Shown here: in pieces, positions 20,590 to 31,979 of the stretch
How the letters are laid out: the number at the start of each line of letters is the position of its first letter
Numbering within the stretch: position 1 is the first letter of the stretch
Source: Adiantum capillus-veneris
Lineage: Eukaryota; Streptophyta; Polypodiopsida; Polypodiales; Pteridaceae
Direction of reading: 5' to 3'
Assembly: GCA_014529385.2 (NCBI GenBank)
Contig: CM043971.1
Coordinates: 83,404,340 to 83,468,339, forward strand
Length of the DNA stretch: 64,000 nucleotides
The notes under the pieces: generated by a model
The model's database searches: none
The model's input: the letters and a program-made list of their open reading frames with translations, nothing else
What the model was told of the DNA's origin: nothing
Position numbers and translations under genes: made by a program

Positions 20590-22880
20590 GTCAAGTAATT
20601 TTTGAATGATTTGGAAAAGAAAGTTTTTTAGTGGCATGATTGCGCTTGAATCGCAGGTGATCTATCAAGCATTGTTGCTTTTCCCCTTCGTACCTCTCTA
20701 GCCATTTTTGAATGATGTCTGAGTTGAGAAGGCAAAATCTCATAACGTTTTCTTGCATTGTGATGTCCATATTTCTAATGATGCCTTTTCCCTGCAGCTC
20801 GTCCCCTGTCACCTTGATGTTGACCTCAATAGTACACATTTGGGGCATCTCTGGATCAATTGAGCCCAAAAATTCATTGGATGAGGACAAGATACTCTTG
20901 TAAAAGCCATGCTTCATCCATGCTAACCTTGGGGCGAGCCCGTTGATGAACGAACCCCTTTAAAGTCTTCATAAATCTCTCCAAGAAGAACATCCACCTG
21001 CTATGGATTACCCTAGCAACTGCAACTTCATCGACCACATGCACAAGTACATGCATTTGGATGGTATAAATGTTTGTTGGAAAGTACTTCTCCACCATGC
21101 ACAATCCTTCAATAGCATTTAAGTGTGCTACAATGATGTTGTCTTCTCTTATCTCTTTTGAACTGATCCAACATACCAACTCACTGATTTTGTAGATTGT
21201 TATTCTAATGTCATGTGTCAAACAATCCTTTACAACAATTGGTAAGATAAACTGTAAAAATTTGTGCCAATCGTAGGACTTAAGACCACTAAGATTGTCA
21301 TCTTGCATAAAATCCGTTTTCAAACATCGCATGCACCCAGTGGGAGTCTTGAATGAAGATATAGTCTTCTTCACTTGTTGCTCTTTTGCATGACTCAAAA
21401 CCCATGGACCTTTTGGTATAGCAAACTTTCCATTGGGTTTAAGTCGAGGCCACATCTCTAGCATTCGACCCATAGCGAGCACGTCATCTCTTTGGGCCTT
21501 GCTCTCCCTTTTTCTAGTGATGGTTTTCCATATGATCTTCCCCACATTCTTGAAGATGTGCATTAGGTTGAGCAGATGATTAATCAACAGGCCACTCTAG
21601 TATGGAAGCTCATGGAAAATAGAAAGTCTTTTTATTCCAGGTGGCATGAAATCTCCCCTCTTCAGCCACATGTTTTTCCAATCGGTCGCGTTCAGTGGAT
21701 GCATTTCATGTTTGCATATGTTTGGTCCACGTGGCCCATGCCCTTCACGTAAAAATCTGCCATGCTCCTTGTAAATTTTCTTGCTCAAATGCTAGAGCGA
21801 CGTAAGCCAAGTCAAGGACCACATTTTGGACATGCATGATTGCCCGAGTAACTCAAGTGTGAAAAATCACAAAATTAAAATATAACAGCGTTGGCATAGC
21901 TAGGTGTAACATGTCTGTGAGGTTTCAAAGGAACTTACCTTAACACTCACCAAAGCAGCCTGGCCAATCATGCATGGTCCACATGAGAATGCCTTGCACA
22001 TGTACATTCTGTCAACCGATTGGCTAGGGCATATCAACCACATCGATTCCTGTCCACAAGATTTGGAGCTCTTCTATAAGTGGCTCCAGATAGACGTCCA
22101 TGTTCTTTGTTTTGTACTTTCCTGGGATGATTAGTGACAACAATAGATGGCCCTTCTTGATAGCTATCCATGGTGAAAGATTATAATTAACTAGACAAAT
22201 AGGCCACATGATCCATGATGAACTTCGTAATCCAAATGGGTTTACTCCATCCACTGCCAGATCAAAGCGGATATATCGAGGCTCATTCTTAAATGTAGGC
22301 CAACTTTCTTCTATGTGCTTCCATGCACAATAGTCAGCAGGTACCCGCATCACATCATCTGTCGATCTAGTATTTGAGTGCCATGTCATCAAAGCGTCTA
22401 GACTTGCACCTGAACATGCTCTTTATTCTTGGAATGATAGGAAAGTGTCGAAGGACCTTTGTAGGGATAAATTTTCCTTATGTGTCCTCTCTATAGTTGT
22501 TTGATCCACAATTGAAACACTGCTACAAATTTTCATACTCATTGCGAAAAAGTATACAATCATTAAGACATGCATGTATTTTGTGATAATCCAAGCCCAA
22601 ATTAGTAGTAAGAAGCTTTTTAGTGGCTCAATGGGTAGGGGGCATGTGATTCCCTTCCGACAAGATTTTCTCGTTGAGCAACCTATTGTTACATGAACAA
22701 GCTAGCCCCTTGATCACATTATTGAACTATAATTTGCACTTTATCATGCTTAGGATACAATGTATTTACCTGAAAAGCTCTGTGATAGAGACGTTAGACC
22801 ACCCGTAGACAGCATACTACAAATTAAGCATTGCCAAAGTGGTACAAAGAACTGATATTTTTGCACCATTGTAAAGCGGT
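20590..22880 (-). pseudogene. CACTA (En/Spm) transposase Tnp2 with DUF4218
   Basis: This is the clearest DNA transposase in the window. On the minus strand, LGLDYHKIHACLNDCILFRN, EYENLQQCFNCGSNNY and KVLRHFPIIPRIKSMF lie at about 22600-22420. Next come MTWHSNTRSTDDVMRVPADY, FDLAVDGVNPFG, YNLSPW and MDVYLEPLIEELQILW (22392-22024), then GRFL near 21750, the frame 21587-20874 with NLMHIFKNVGKII, LSGLKSYDWHKFLQFILPIV and MHVLVHVVDEVAVARVIHSR (DUF4218), and the C-terminal MQENVMRFCLLN. This is the Tnp2 order. Stops after CGSNNYREDT and elsewhere, plus breaks between frames, show that it is inactive. N-terminal text may start near 23050. Confidence 0.88.
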
Positions 22881-23377
22881 ATGCGTGCAAGAGTTTGCAT
22901 CATCTCACCCTCTTTATCATTGCTATCATGCTGTTGATATGGACGGGATGCTGAGGTTGGTTGACAGTACTACCTTGATTATTGTCGTCTTTTATGTTTT
23001 CAATGATGGGATCCATGTCAAAGAACGCGTCTAACATATGCTCCATCTCTACTTCTTAAAATTCCACATCAGGTATTGGTTGGGAGGACTTTGATGGGCT
23101 ATTCGTTTGAAATCCATCTTCTCTGGAATGAAGTTGGAGCAATATCTACTTGCGGAGTTTGATCTATTGTCTCTAGACCATGAGATAGATAACGTAGATT
23201 TTGTAGTTTCTCTATCAAAAAGAGACTGTGATTGCGTATGCGCTGGTCGTAGATTTTTTGTTTTCAACAGATCTAATGCTTGCAATGTGCACAAGGACAT
23301 GCCATCCTATCGTCCATACTTTATCTACCAATGATGCAACAAATGATTAAAACACTCTTGTTATAACTACACACTAC
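22881..23377 (-). other. Probable N-terminal and 5' region of the CACTA transposase
   Basis: Minus-strand text MLDAFFDMDPIIENIKDDNN near 23040-22975 is compatible with the variable Tnp2 N-terminus. A frame at 23300-23049 may be its upstream part. No start or promoter can be fixed. Confidence 0.35.
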
Positions 23378-24905
23378 TAACTACATGACAACCTCACATT
23401 CTCTAGCTGCACACCTTGGTCTAGAGGTACACAAAGATTAGGACCACAAAGTACTAATCTCGTCTTTATTGGTCAATGATTATATATTAGGGTTTTTGAA
23501 GTTTGTGTACGCTTTTGAAGTTTGTTAGTTTAATTTTTTTATTGATGTCCATTTGCGTTTTGAAGTACACAAGTCATTTTTGAAGTCTGTTTATGTTTTT
23601 TCAACTATTTGCCACTAGCTCTAACAACTTCACATTCTCTAGCCATGTTTGATCCTGGCACACCTTGGTCTAGAGGTGCATGGAGATTAGGACCGTAGGG
23701 TAATAATGTCATCTTTATTGGTCAATGACTATTTATTAATGTTTTTGAAGTCTGTGTGCGATTTTGAAGTCCAATTGCGCTTTTGAAACCTAGAACCTAA
23801 ACCTAACCTAACCTAACCTATAACCTATAACCTAACCTAACCTAATCTATAAACTAACTTATAGCCTAAACCTAACCTATAACCTAAACTATAACATAAC
23901 CTAACTGAAGTTTGTTTGCGTTTTTGAAGTACATGAGTCATTTTCGAAGTCTGTTTGCGTTTTTTCTACTATTAATTTGCTGCTAGCTTTAACCTAACCT
24001 ATAACTTAAACTTGACCTAACATAACCTATATCCTAACCTAGCCTATAATTTTTATAAGCTAACCTATAATCTAAACCTAACCTATAACCTAAACCTAAC
24101 CTATAATCTAACCTATAACCTAACCTAACCTAACTAAAGTACGTTTGCATTTTTTGAAGTACACGAGTCATTTCCGAAGTTCGTTTGTGTTTTTTCTACT
24201 ATTTTTCGCTAGCTCTAACCTAACCTATAACCTAAACATTACTTAACTTAACAAATAACCTATCCTAACCTTTTACATACAACCTAACCTAACCTTTTAT
24301 GTACAGCTTAACCTAACCTAACCTTTTACGTACATTCTATAACCTAAACCTAACCTAGCATAACCTATAACCTAAACCTAACCTAACATAACCTATAACC
24401 TAAACCTAATCTAACATAACCTATAACTTAACCTAACCTATAACCTATAACCTAACATAACCTATAACCTATAACCTAAACCTAACCTAACCAAAGACCG
24501 TTTGCGTTTTTTGAAGTACATCAGTCATTTTTGAAATCGTTTGTATTTTTTCTACTATTTGTCGCTATCTCTAACTCAACCTATAACCTAACCTAATCTA
24601 TAACCTAAATCTAACCTATAAGCTAATATAACCTAACCTATAGCATAACCTAACTTAAAACATATACCTAATCTATAACCTAGCTTAACTGAAGTCCGTT
24701 CACGTTTTTTGAAGTACACGAGTCATTTTCAAAGTTCGTTTGCATTTTTTCCACTATTTGCCGCTAGCTCTGACCTAACCTATAACCTAACATAACCTAG
24801 CCTAACATATAACCTAACCTATAACGTATAACTTAACATATAACCTATACCCTAACCTAGCCTATAACTTAAAACCTAAACCTAACCGAAACCTATAACC
24901 TAAAC
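23378..24905. repeat. Composite telomere-like array: CCTAACC/CCTATAACC blocks alternating with an 85-bp cassette
   Basis: Blocks of CCTAACC, CCTATAACC and CCTAAACC repeats alternate with five diverged copies of a cassette. The cassette reads roughly GAAGTCCGTTTGCGTTTTTT, GAAGTACACGAGTCATTTTC, GAAGTTCGTTTGCGTTTTTT, CTACTATTTGCCGCTAGC, TCTAACC, at about 23546, 23907, 24137, 24493 and 24690. The first part (23378-23800) carries a further duplicated segment with CACACCTTGGTCTAGAGGT and TCTTTATTGGTCAATGA. It flanks the CACTA coding region on its 5' side. It is not a pure plant telomere repeat (CCCTAAA). Confidence 0.9.
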
Positions 24906-24954
24906 CTCATCAATCCCATGATGATCATGATATGGTAGCGTAATTTTAAAAAAC

Positions 24955-25110
24955 AATTTCTCCAAAGCATAATTTCAAAACAAACTTTCCCCATAGCATA
25001 ATTTCAAAACAAACTTTCTCCAAAGCATAATTTCAAAACAAAATTTTCCCATAGCATAATTTCAAAACAAAATTACCCCAAAGAATAATTTCAAAACAAA
25101 ATTGCATAAA
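24955..25110. repeat. About 30-bp tandem repeat x 5
   Basis: Units of the form CATAATTTCAAAACAAA followed by CTTTCCCCATAG or a variant are repeated five times, the first slightly degenerate. Confidence 0.92.
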
Positions 25111-25413
25111 AATTTAAACCATTGAAAACCTAAACTTTTGAGCACTCACATGCGTCCAATTTGAGAAAGAAAGGGTCTAAACGCGCACACACACATACTA
25201 TGTTAGTCTCGAACTAGAGCCCATCATGATTGCATGTTGTACTCTTGCCTGTCAATAAAGTGTCATCCTTTAGCTCATCAACATCAATACATGTGTCTTC
25301 TTAAGGATGATTTTATCTACCAAAAATAGAAGAATCGTTTGGATCATGAGTCCAGCAAGCATACCTATGCATTGTTCTTTTGAGAGGGGTTTTTTTACGG
25401 GGGGAGGAAGGTA

Positions 25414-25456
25414 GTTTTTTTTTTTTTTTTTTTTTTTGTGGGGGGGGGGGGGGGGG
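25414..25456. repeat. Poly-T (24) followed by poly-G (17)
   Basis: T run 25414-25437, then GTG, then a G run to 25456. The lysine- and proline-rich frames over it are artefacts. Confidence 0.95.
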
Positions 25457-25599
25457 TATATAACCTCTACAATGTTTGGAGGCATGACATTCAAATAAAC
25501 AGAGTCTCAAAAAAGATCACTTGTATCCTCACAAAAACTCGAAGCAACACATTTACAACTCCATTTCAATTGAAAAAATAGTCTAGCTCTGTAGTTGAA

Positions 25600-26870
25600 G
25601 GATCTGTACCTAGCATTGGTAGAAGCAACCCAACACATCGCCTTACCTTGAGTTACCACATGCCGTCAAGATGCAAGCATAGGTGATTTCATTTGAAGAG
25701 ATGCTCTCGATTGTCATTCGCTCAAAAAATCCCAAAGCTTCTTGGCCTCATCCCTTTAGGGAAAATCCCGTACTTAGTGCATTCCAAGTGATGATGTTCC
25801 AGATAAGAAGCTCCTCAAGCACTTATTGTGCTTTTTGACATTACACTTAATATACATGTCCATCAAGGCATTGCCAAGCATTATATTCTTTCTCAACAAC
25901 ATCTGACTAGCAATTTAATCCCTTATTCTTTTGCACAAATCAACATCTTGTGTAGTGCCACATCCTTCAAGATCCAAGCAGAGAGACACCCTCACTTTGC
26001 ATCCATCAAAAGCATCCCATAGAATCTTGGCCATATCCTGAGAAAAATGTGTGTCAGGAGATGACATCCCAAAGAGAATCCTCCACAAGCATTTTTTGCG
26101 CTTTCTAAACTATAGCACAATTGGCATACAAGTCGACCAAGGCATTGCCAAGCATTATCCTTCTTTTTAACAACCCCTGAAAAAAATATTATCATTGGTT
26201 CTCCTGCCCATATTAGCATCTTGCCTTATGCCACATTCTATCAAGATGCAAGCATAGGTGATTGCATTTTGAGAGATGCCCTCACTTAACATCCCCTCAA
26301 AATAGCCTAGAGCTTCTTTGCCATGCTCCTTTACGATATACCCCACAATCAATGCATTCCAAAAGACAACATTCTAGATAAGAAACTCCTCAAGTACTTG
26401 TTGTGCTTTCTCAACTACTTAACATACAACAACAACTTCCTAACAATATCATCCTCAATTATATTGCCAACGTTAGCATCTTATGTACTGCCACATGCCT
26501 TCAAGATGCAAGAATAGATTATTGCAACCAGAGAGACACCCTTCCTTGGCATCCATTGAAAGGATCCATGCCCTTCTTGGGAATATCCTACAATCAGTGT
26601 GTGTCAAGAGATTGAATACTTGAGAGGAACCTACTCAAGTGCTTTTTGTGCTTTCTAAAATACAACACATTTGGCATACATGTCAACCCATGGAGCACTC
26701 ACCTATCTGGTGATTTAGGATCATAGAGCGCATCAAGAACCATGAATCCTCTGCCTTGTCTGGCAAGGACTCTCTAGCCTTCAACACCAAACTCCAAGCC
26801 TTGAAAACGCAATGGAGCTCGCAAAGCTTGCATACACACAGCCGTGAGGAACGTGCTCAACTAACACATC
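25600..26870 (-). pseudogene. PPR (pentatricopeptide repeat) gene remnant
   Basis: PPR proteins are organelle RNA-binding factors. In minus-strand frames broken by stops and indels I read WVDMYAKC, YSCILKACGS, MIVGYIVKEHGKEALGYFEG, MLSEGISQNAITYACILIEC, RRIMLGNALVDLYANC, and KNIMLGNALMDMYIKC. These are P, L and S type PPR motifs of a plant-specific PLS protein, present as at least five repeats in ordinary order. No E or DYW end is visible. The consensus ITYACILKACG with GNALVDMYAKC is what I associate with fern and other seed-free plant PPR families. It may be a retrocopy, since no introns interrupt it. Confidence 0.75.
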
Positions 26871-26980
26871 TAGAGGTAGTGGAATACTGGTGGACATAAT
26901 AAGAAACTAAAGCACCAATCTCCTCTTCCTGACCTCTCGCCATCGCCAACAACTTTCCATCCTCTTATTAGGTTGGTTAG

Positions 26981-27093
<113 letters not shown>

Positions 27094-27174
27094 ATATCAC
27101 ATGTACGGACCAATTCTAGAGCGGATTTCCCTTCCACTCATGGGAGATAATCAACTTATTTTCACCTCATTTTA

Positions 27175-27245
27175 AATATTATATACTACAGTATGATATA
27201 TACTATATATTATATAGTAATTAATATTATATATTATGTAACAAG
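27175..27245. other. AT-palindromic stretch
   Basis: Almost pure A+T with overlapping TATATA and ATTAATAT palindromes; capable of cruciform folding. No gene. Confidence 0.5.
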
Positions 27246-27299
27246 TAAAATAAGTTCGATAAAGATCAAGGGATTTGCAAAAAATGGCAGAGTTGGGTG

Positions 27300-27840
27300 A
27301 AATTTTACGTATTTGCAAATACAGATTTGCAAAAAGAAAGGGGAAGGCAGAGCTACCCCATCATCAAAGGGAGAGGTGGAGATGCCCCATCATCCATGCA
27401 GGGGGAGCTTTGCCTCCCCCTTTTTTGGTTTTTTTTTGGCAATTTTCAAAAAATGTAGGTGAAATGTAATAAATTTTCTTGAAACGTAACCCTAAACCCG
27501 ACATGTCTTGCGTTGTGCTGTAAGAGAAGGTGGTTATCCCTTTCAAATCCTAGCCATGAAACATGGTTGGCAATGAAACATGGTCAGGCAAGGGTCACAT
27601 ACCTTCACACAAGAGGCAGGCCCCATCGGGCATGAGGATACCATGAGGCTTGCTCCATCAGGCACGAGCCACGCATAGGCATCATCACGTAAACCATTGA
27701 TAGAAAAAACTCCTAGCACAAAAGGTCTTGAAAAAAAAGGGGGAGGCTTTGGAGCCCTCCTCGTGGATGATGGGGAAGCTCCAACCCCCCCCCCCCCCCC
27801 CCCTCTTTTTTGTTTTACATTACTTTTATAAAAAAAAATT
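27300..27840. repeat. Inverted repeat with arms at about 27355-27430 and 27730-27795
   Basis: The left arm contains GGGGGAGCTTTGCCTCCCCC and CCCCATCATCCATG. The right arm contains its reverse complement in degenerate form (AAGGGGGAGGCTTTGGAGCC, GTGGATGATGGGGA). The spacer is about 300 bp. A poly-C run of 19 lies at 27785-27803. It may be a foldback or MITE-like element, but no terminal duplication was found. Confidence 0.6.
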
Positions 27841-28379
27841 TCCGTGGTAATGGTGATGGCAATAGCAGCGGGCTCCTCCTAAATATATCATGCCCCCCTC
27901 CCTCCTTTGATATTCCCACTTCTCTTGAGCGTGTTTATAACCCACATGCACGCACGCATGCAACGGTTGCGACTGGCTAGCTCTCAAGAGTCAATTTTTG
28001 TTGCAGAACATGGTGGTGTCGACTCCTCTCATCCCATCCACTAACTCCTTTCTTCAGGGCACTCTCCTCCCTCTCTTTTTGTAGGGACTGCAAAGGTAGC
28101 CCATTCCCTCCAACCTCCCTCAAAAGGTCTTGCTCTTGGGTCCTCTTTTGCAGCTCTTGGAGCCTCCCATCTCCTATGAAGAACCACCTTCTTTGCCTTG
28201 CTCACAGTTATCTGTAGCATGTATCGCACTTTGTGTTTCAATTCCTCTCACCCCCTCCATGGCCAACTTCCTCTCCTCTTGCTCATATGTCGATAGTGGA
28301 CCTCTTGGCCATCTCTGTAGCTATTCCCTGCATGGTCTCCCTCCCCTTTAAGTGGCGGCCCGACATGGAGGCCCGGCTT

Positions 28380-28900
28380 TTCTCTTATATGGGTGCATTG
28401 TAGGAATGCGGAGAGTGCAGTCCCCACCTTCTGAGACTGGATGAATAGGGTGTTTGGTCCCTATTTGGGCAGGTTCATTATAGTTTTCATGGATAGCATT
28501 GGATGTTATAGTTCAAGGCTGGATCATTTGTCAAAGCTGCTGCTATGTTTTCAAAGACCTGACAAAGAAGGAGGTCAGTTGAATCCTAAGAAGTGCAAGC
28601 TAGCAAAAACTCGAACACAGTTGCTAGGCCATGTGGTGTCACAAAATGGAATTGAGGCAGATCCGGAAAAGGTCAAGGTGCTAGTCTTGATGGAGCCTCC
28701 CTCTAGTGCGCAAGGCTTGGCCTCCTTTGTGCATAAGCTAAAGTACTTGTCACATTTTTTCTAGATGCTGTCACAATATGTGCATCCTCTCCAAAAGAGG
28801 GCTCAACAGGTGCATGGCTTTGAATGGAATAAAGATGCTCAAGAAGCTTTTGACAAGGTCAAAGAAATTTTGTGTCATCTGCCAACTATGTGCCCTCCAA
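28380..28900 (+). pseudogene. Ty3/gypsy reverse transcriptase fragment
   Basis: The plus-strand frame 28441-28764 and its continuation encode MNRVFGPYLGRFIIVFMDSI, YSSRLDHLSKLLLCFQ, GGQLNPKKCKLAKTRTQLLG and HVVSQNGIEADPEKVKVL. After one stop it resumes VHPLQKRAQQVHGFEWNKDA and QEAFDKVKEILCHLPTM. This is the second half of a gypsy RT leading to RNase H. The catalytic box is FMDS where FMDD is expected, so one catalytic aspartate is lost. It is of a different gypsy family from the minus-strand elements here. Only about 0.5 kb remains, ending near 28900. Confidence 0.82.
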
Positions 28901-29426
28901 GCCAAGAGGAAGAGCATACATCTCCTCATGATGACATGGAATTATCATTTCATCACACATCCCTTAGCCCGTTCAAACTCCCTGCATTACCCTCCCCAAA
29001 GCCCCCCCTCCTAGCCTTACTCGGTCACGTTCCAAGGCAACACACACCCTCCCCCATGCAACCACTTCCCCTTTTCATGTCTACTTGCATCCCTCCTCCA
29101 TACACCTGTTGCGGTTGGTGGTGGCCCTTATTTTAGGAAATTCTTATATGCTTCTATGAATGCACCACAAGTGACACGCTTTAAACTTGCTACTACAAGA
29201 ATAACCCCAATATAATCATTGTAGCTTCATATAGGTGCACCATTGCACCATTAGTCATGGCATCTCCACCACTAGCTACCGCAGCCAAGCTCATGACGGC
29301 GGCGATGTTGTCGAGCTAAAGTACTTAAAGGCTCTTTGGATGGGTCTCTTTGTGGCATGTTTGCAGTTTCCCTATGGTCTGTTTTTCAATTATTAGCTTT
29401 AAATCTACATGAAAACTTTAAAATAT
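28901..29426. other. No gene recognised
   Basis: Proline/serine-rich frames without domain. Text up to 29000 may be the degraded continuation of the RT fragment in another frame. Confidence 0.4.
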
Positions 29427-29632
29427 GATCTTGAATATGTTTGATTATTGTCCTTACATTTTGTGTTACATGCTTTCAATGCCAGTTTCTATAAGTTTCT
29501 TGTTGACGTCATCTCATTGCTTGCCAATGATCTTGAATATGTTTGATTATTGTCCTTACATTTTGTGTTACATGCTTTCAATGCCAATTTCTATAAGTTT
29601 CTTGTTGACGTCATCTCATTGCTTGCCAATGA
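29427..29632. repeat. 102-bp tandem duplication
   Basis: GATCTTGAATATGTTTGATT begins copies at 29427 and 29529; the two are nearly identical to GCTTGCCAATGAT. Because 102 is a multiple of three, a frame stays open across both. Confidence 0.95.
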
Positions 29633-29879
29633 TACTCGTTATAATGGTATTATGTTTCTTTTGTTGATCACTTAAGATGTAATCAAAAGGATTATGATCC
29701 AGAACCCATGGATTTTATCTGATGCTTTTGGTACCTTTTTAGTGGAATTCATCTAGGAAGTTCTTGACTACATTACCAAATCATTGATTGTTTCTATATT
29801 TCCTATTTTTGTGAAGGATATTATTTGCACTGACTCTACATAACACTATCTGACTACATATGTAGAAACATTGATGAAG

Positions 29880-29991
<112 letters not shown>

Positions 29992-30222
29992 ACATTGATG
30001 GTTTGGCGGGTTGCATTCTCGACACATTGACATAGGAGCCCTCAACCTCTGAATGCTATTATCGAAGCTTGTTGGTGTGGAAGATGCCCACTGGCATCCC
30101 GTGAGAAGCTGGAGGTAGAGGCTACAATCGCTTCATGCATGTATGCACTGTCTTGACTTCATCTCGGGCCCAATATAGCAAGTTAGGACGGTTGGGAATT
30201 ATTGGCAAAAGGGCACCTGAAC

Positions 30223-30531
30223 TTACCTCACCACTTCCTTGAAAGAGAGTGCTAATAATCTGTGATGTATGAATAATTTGTGACCATATACGAGGGAATC
30301 AGAGTAGTAGAGCCGAGGCACTTGGATACTAATAGCATTAAAATAAAGTCCATGAATTTCATGCCGATTTGAATCTATATTAATAGGATATGAGCAACAG
30401 ATATTGTCATGCTCAAATTTTAAGGAATTCTTGACAGAGATGAGAAGCCTAAATCCATCATTTGCCTCAGGAATCAAATCACCTATACTTGCAAGTAGAA
30501 GGCATGCAATTATGTAGATTTTTGAATACAA
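30223..30531 (-). CDS. Unrecognised open frame with a hydrophobic N-terminus
   Basis: The 102-residue frame starts MYSKIYIIACLLLASIG, which looks like a signal peptide or membrane segment, then EANDGFRLLISVKNSL and DNICCSYPINIDS. The combination resembles, faintly, the start of a receptor-like or LRR protein, but I cannot identify it. No repeats, kinase domain or neighbours support a gene, and it is not related to the surrounding elements as far as I can see. Chance frame or a fragment of a host gene are both possible. Confidence 0.2.
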   Translation of the reverse strand: MYSKIYIIACLLLASIGDLIPEANDGFRLLISVKNSLKFEHDNICCSYPINIDSNRHEIHGLYFNAISIQVPRLYYSDSLVYGHKLFIHHRLLALSFKEVVR

Positions 30532-30539
30532 AACAACAA

Positions 30540-31290
30540 TTCATCTTGACACTTATACTTGAGAGAGGTTCAAAATTTATTTTATTTTGTAGTGCTGATC
30601 TATGTATGACAAATTTTGCTACTTTTGAAAGCCCGACAAAACTATTTACTTAATAAACATTGCATATATTATCTTCTATTTATGTTTCTCCTTCCATCCC
30701 GTCTAGAAGACAAGTTTACACACTAGTAAATTGAAAAGTGAGAGAAAGAAAGGGCATGGTCTCCATCTCGACGTTTCCCATATTCTTTTGTATTGTCAGC
30801 CTCTTGCTCTTCCCTTTTTGTTCTAAAATTAATGAGCCTATTTTTTTACTTAAAATCACTTGGTACCCCTACACCAATATCAAGAAAGGATGTCGAGAAA
30901 ATTTTGAAAATGGATGGAACTTCCATATGGTGTAACGGGCAGGGCTAAGATGATAATCTAAACCATTGGATGGATGGTGCTCTAATTACTAGGTTCAAAG
31001 TGCAAACAAGGGTAGTTTTTTATTGAGTCATGAAAAAGTGAGCTAATGGGAAGTCATTAGAGGTGGTCAGTTGTTGTGTTTGATAGAATACATGAAAATA
31101 ATAGCTGGCTAGACATATATAATGTGCCAATAGCCGTAAAATTGATCAATCATATTGAAAATATTAAAAATATGTAGCAACTTTCAAGGAGGATCCATCA
31201 ATACTTCCATTAGGGTACCCCGTAAGAGACTTTAAGGGATTAAAAAGTAAAATCAATATTCTACTATAGTGTGATTGACAAGAGAGGAAG
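30540..31290. other. No gene recognised
   Basis: AT-rich sequence with short frames lacking domains. Confidence 0.4.
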
Positions 31291-31297
31291 GAAAGAC

Positions 31298-31453
<156 letters not shown>

Positions 31454-31979
31454 GATGCATGTCATACTACCACTTGGAATGTAGTTTGGTTTTGAGGTTT
31501 CTTGAGTCAATACTCTCTAGACATTGCATTTTGATGTTTTGATTTGTGTGTTTTGTGTACATGATGGACAGAGGAAGTGGACATGGCATTCTGGTAATTG
31601 TTTGACTAGATTATGTAATTGGAGGTTTACTATGTGTAGTAGGATATGCATGTCACACTACTACTCAAAATCTAGTTTGGTTTTGGGGCTATTGGAGTTG
31701 ACTTAGTAGGTTACTTTGACACTACATGTGTTGTTTGGTATTCTTCATAGTGGGATATTCACTCAAAGATAATTACAAATGGCTCTTTTTTTAACGTTAC
31801 ATTTTTTTCTAATAAGAGAGTGCTTAAGCTTACATCTTCTCAAGCATCGACATGCATGCATGTCACATTTGATTGTCTACTAGTAATTGAAGGAATACAT
31901 AATCCGGTGTAGACTTTTTGCATGCCACAATCATGTTTTAAGATATCCTTGGTGTAATGCGAGTGTTAAATCTTAAAAA

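Noticed and set aside
23780-24905. True telomere
   Set aside because: The repeats are CCTAACC and CCTATAACC variants mixed with a cassette, not uniform CCCTAAA, and lie inside a transposon-rich region.
24966-25105. CRISPR array
   Set aside because: Contiguous 30-bp tandem units without unique spacers, in a plant-type genome.
29425-29667. 80-residue duplicated hydrophobic protein
   Set aside because: Open only because a 102-bp non-coding tandem duplication is divisible by three; no other support.
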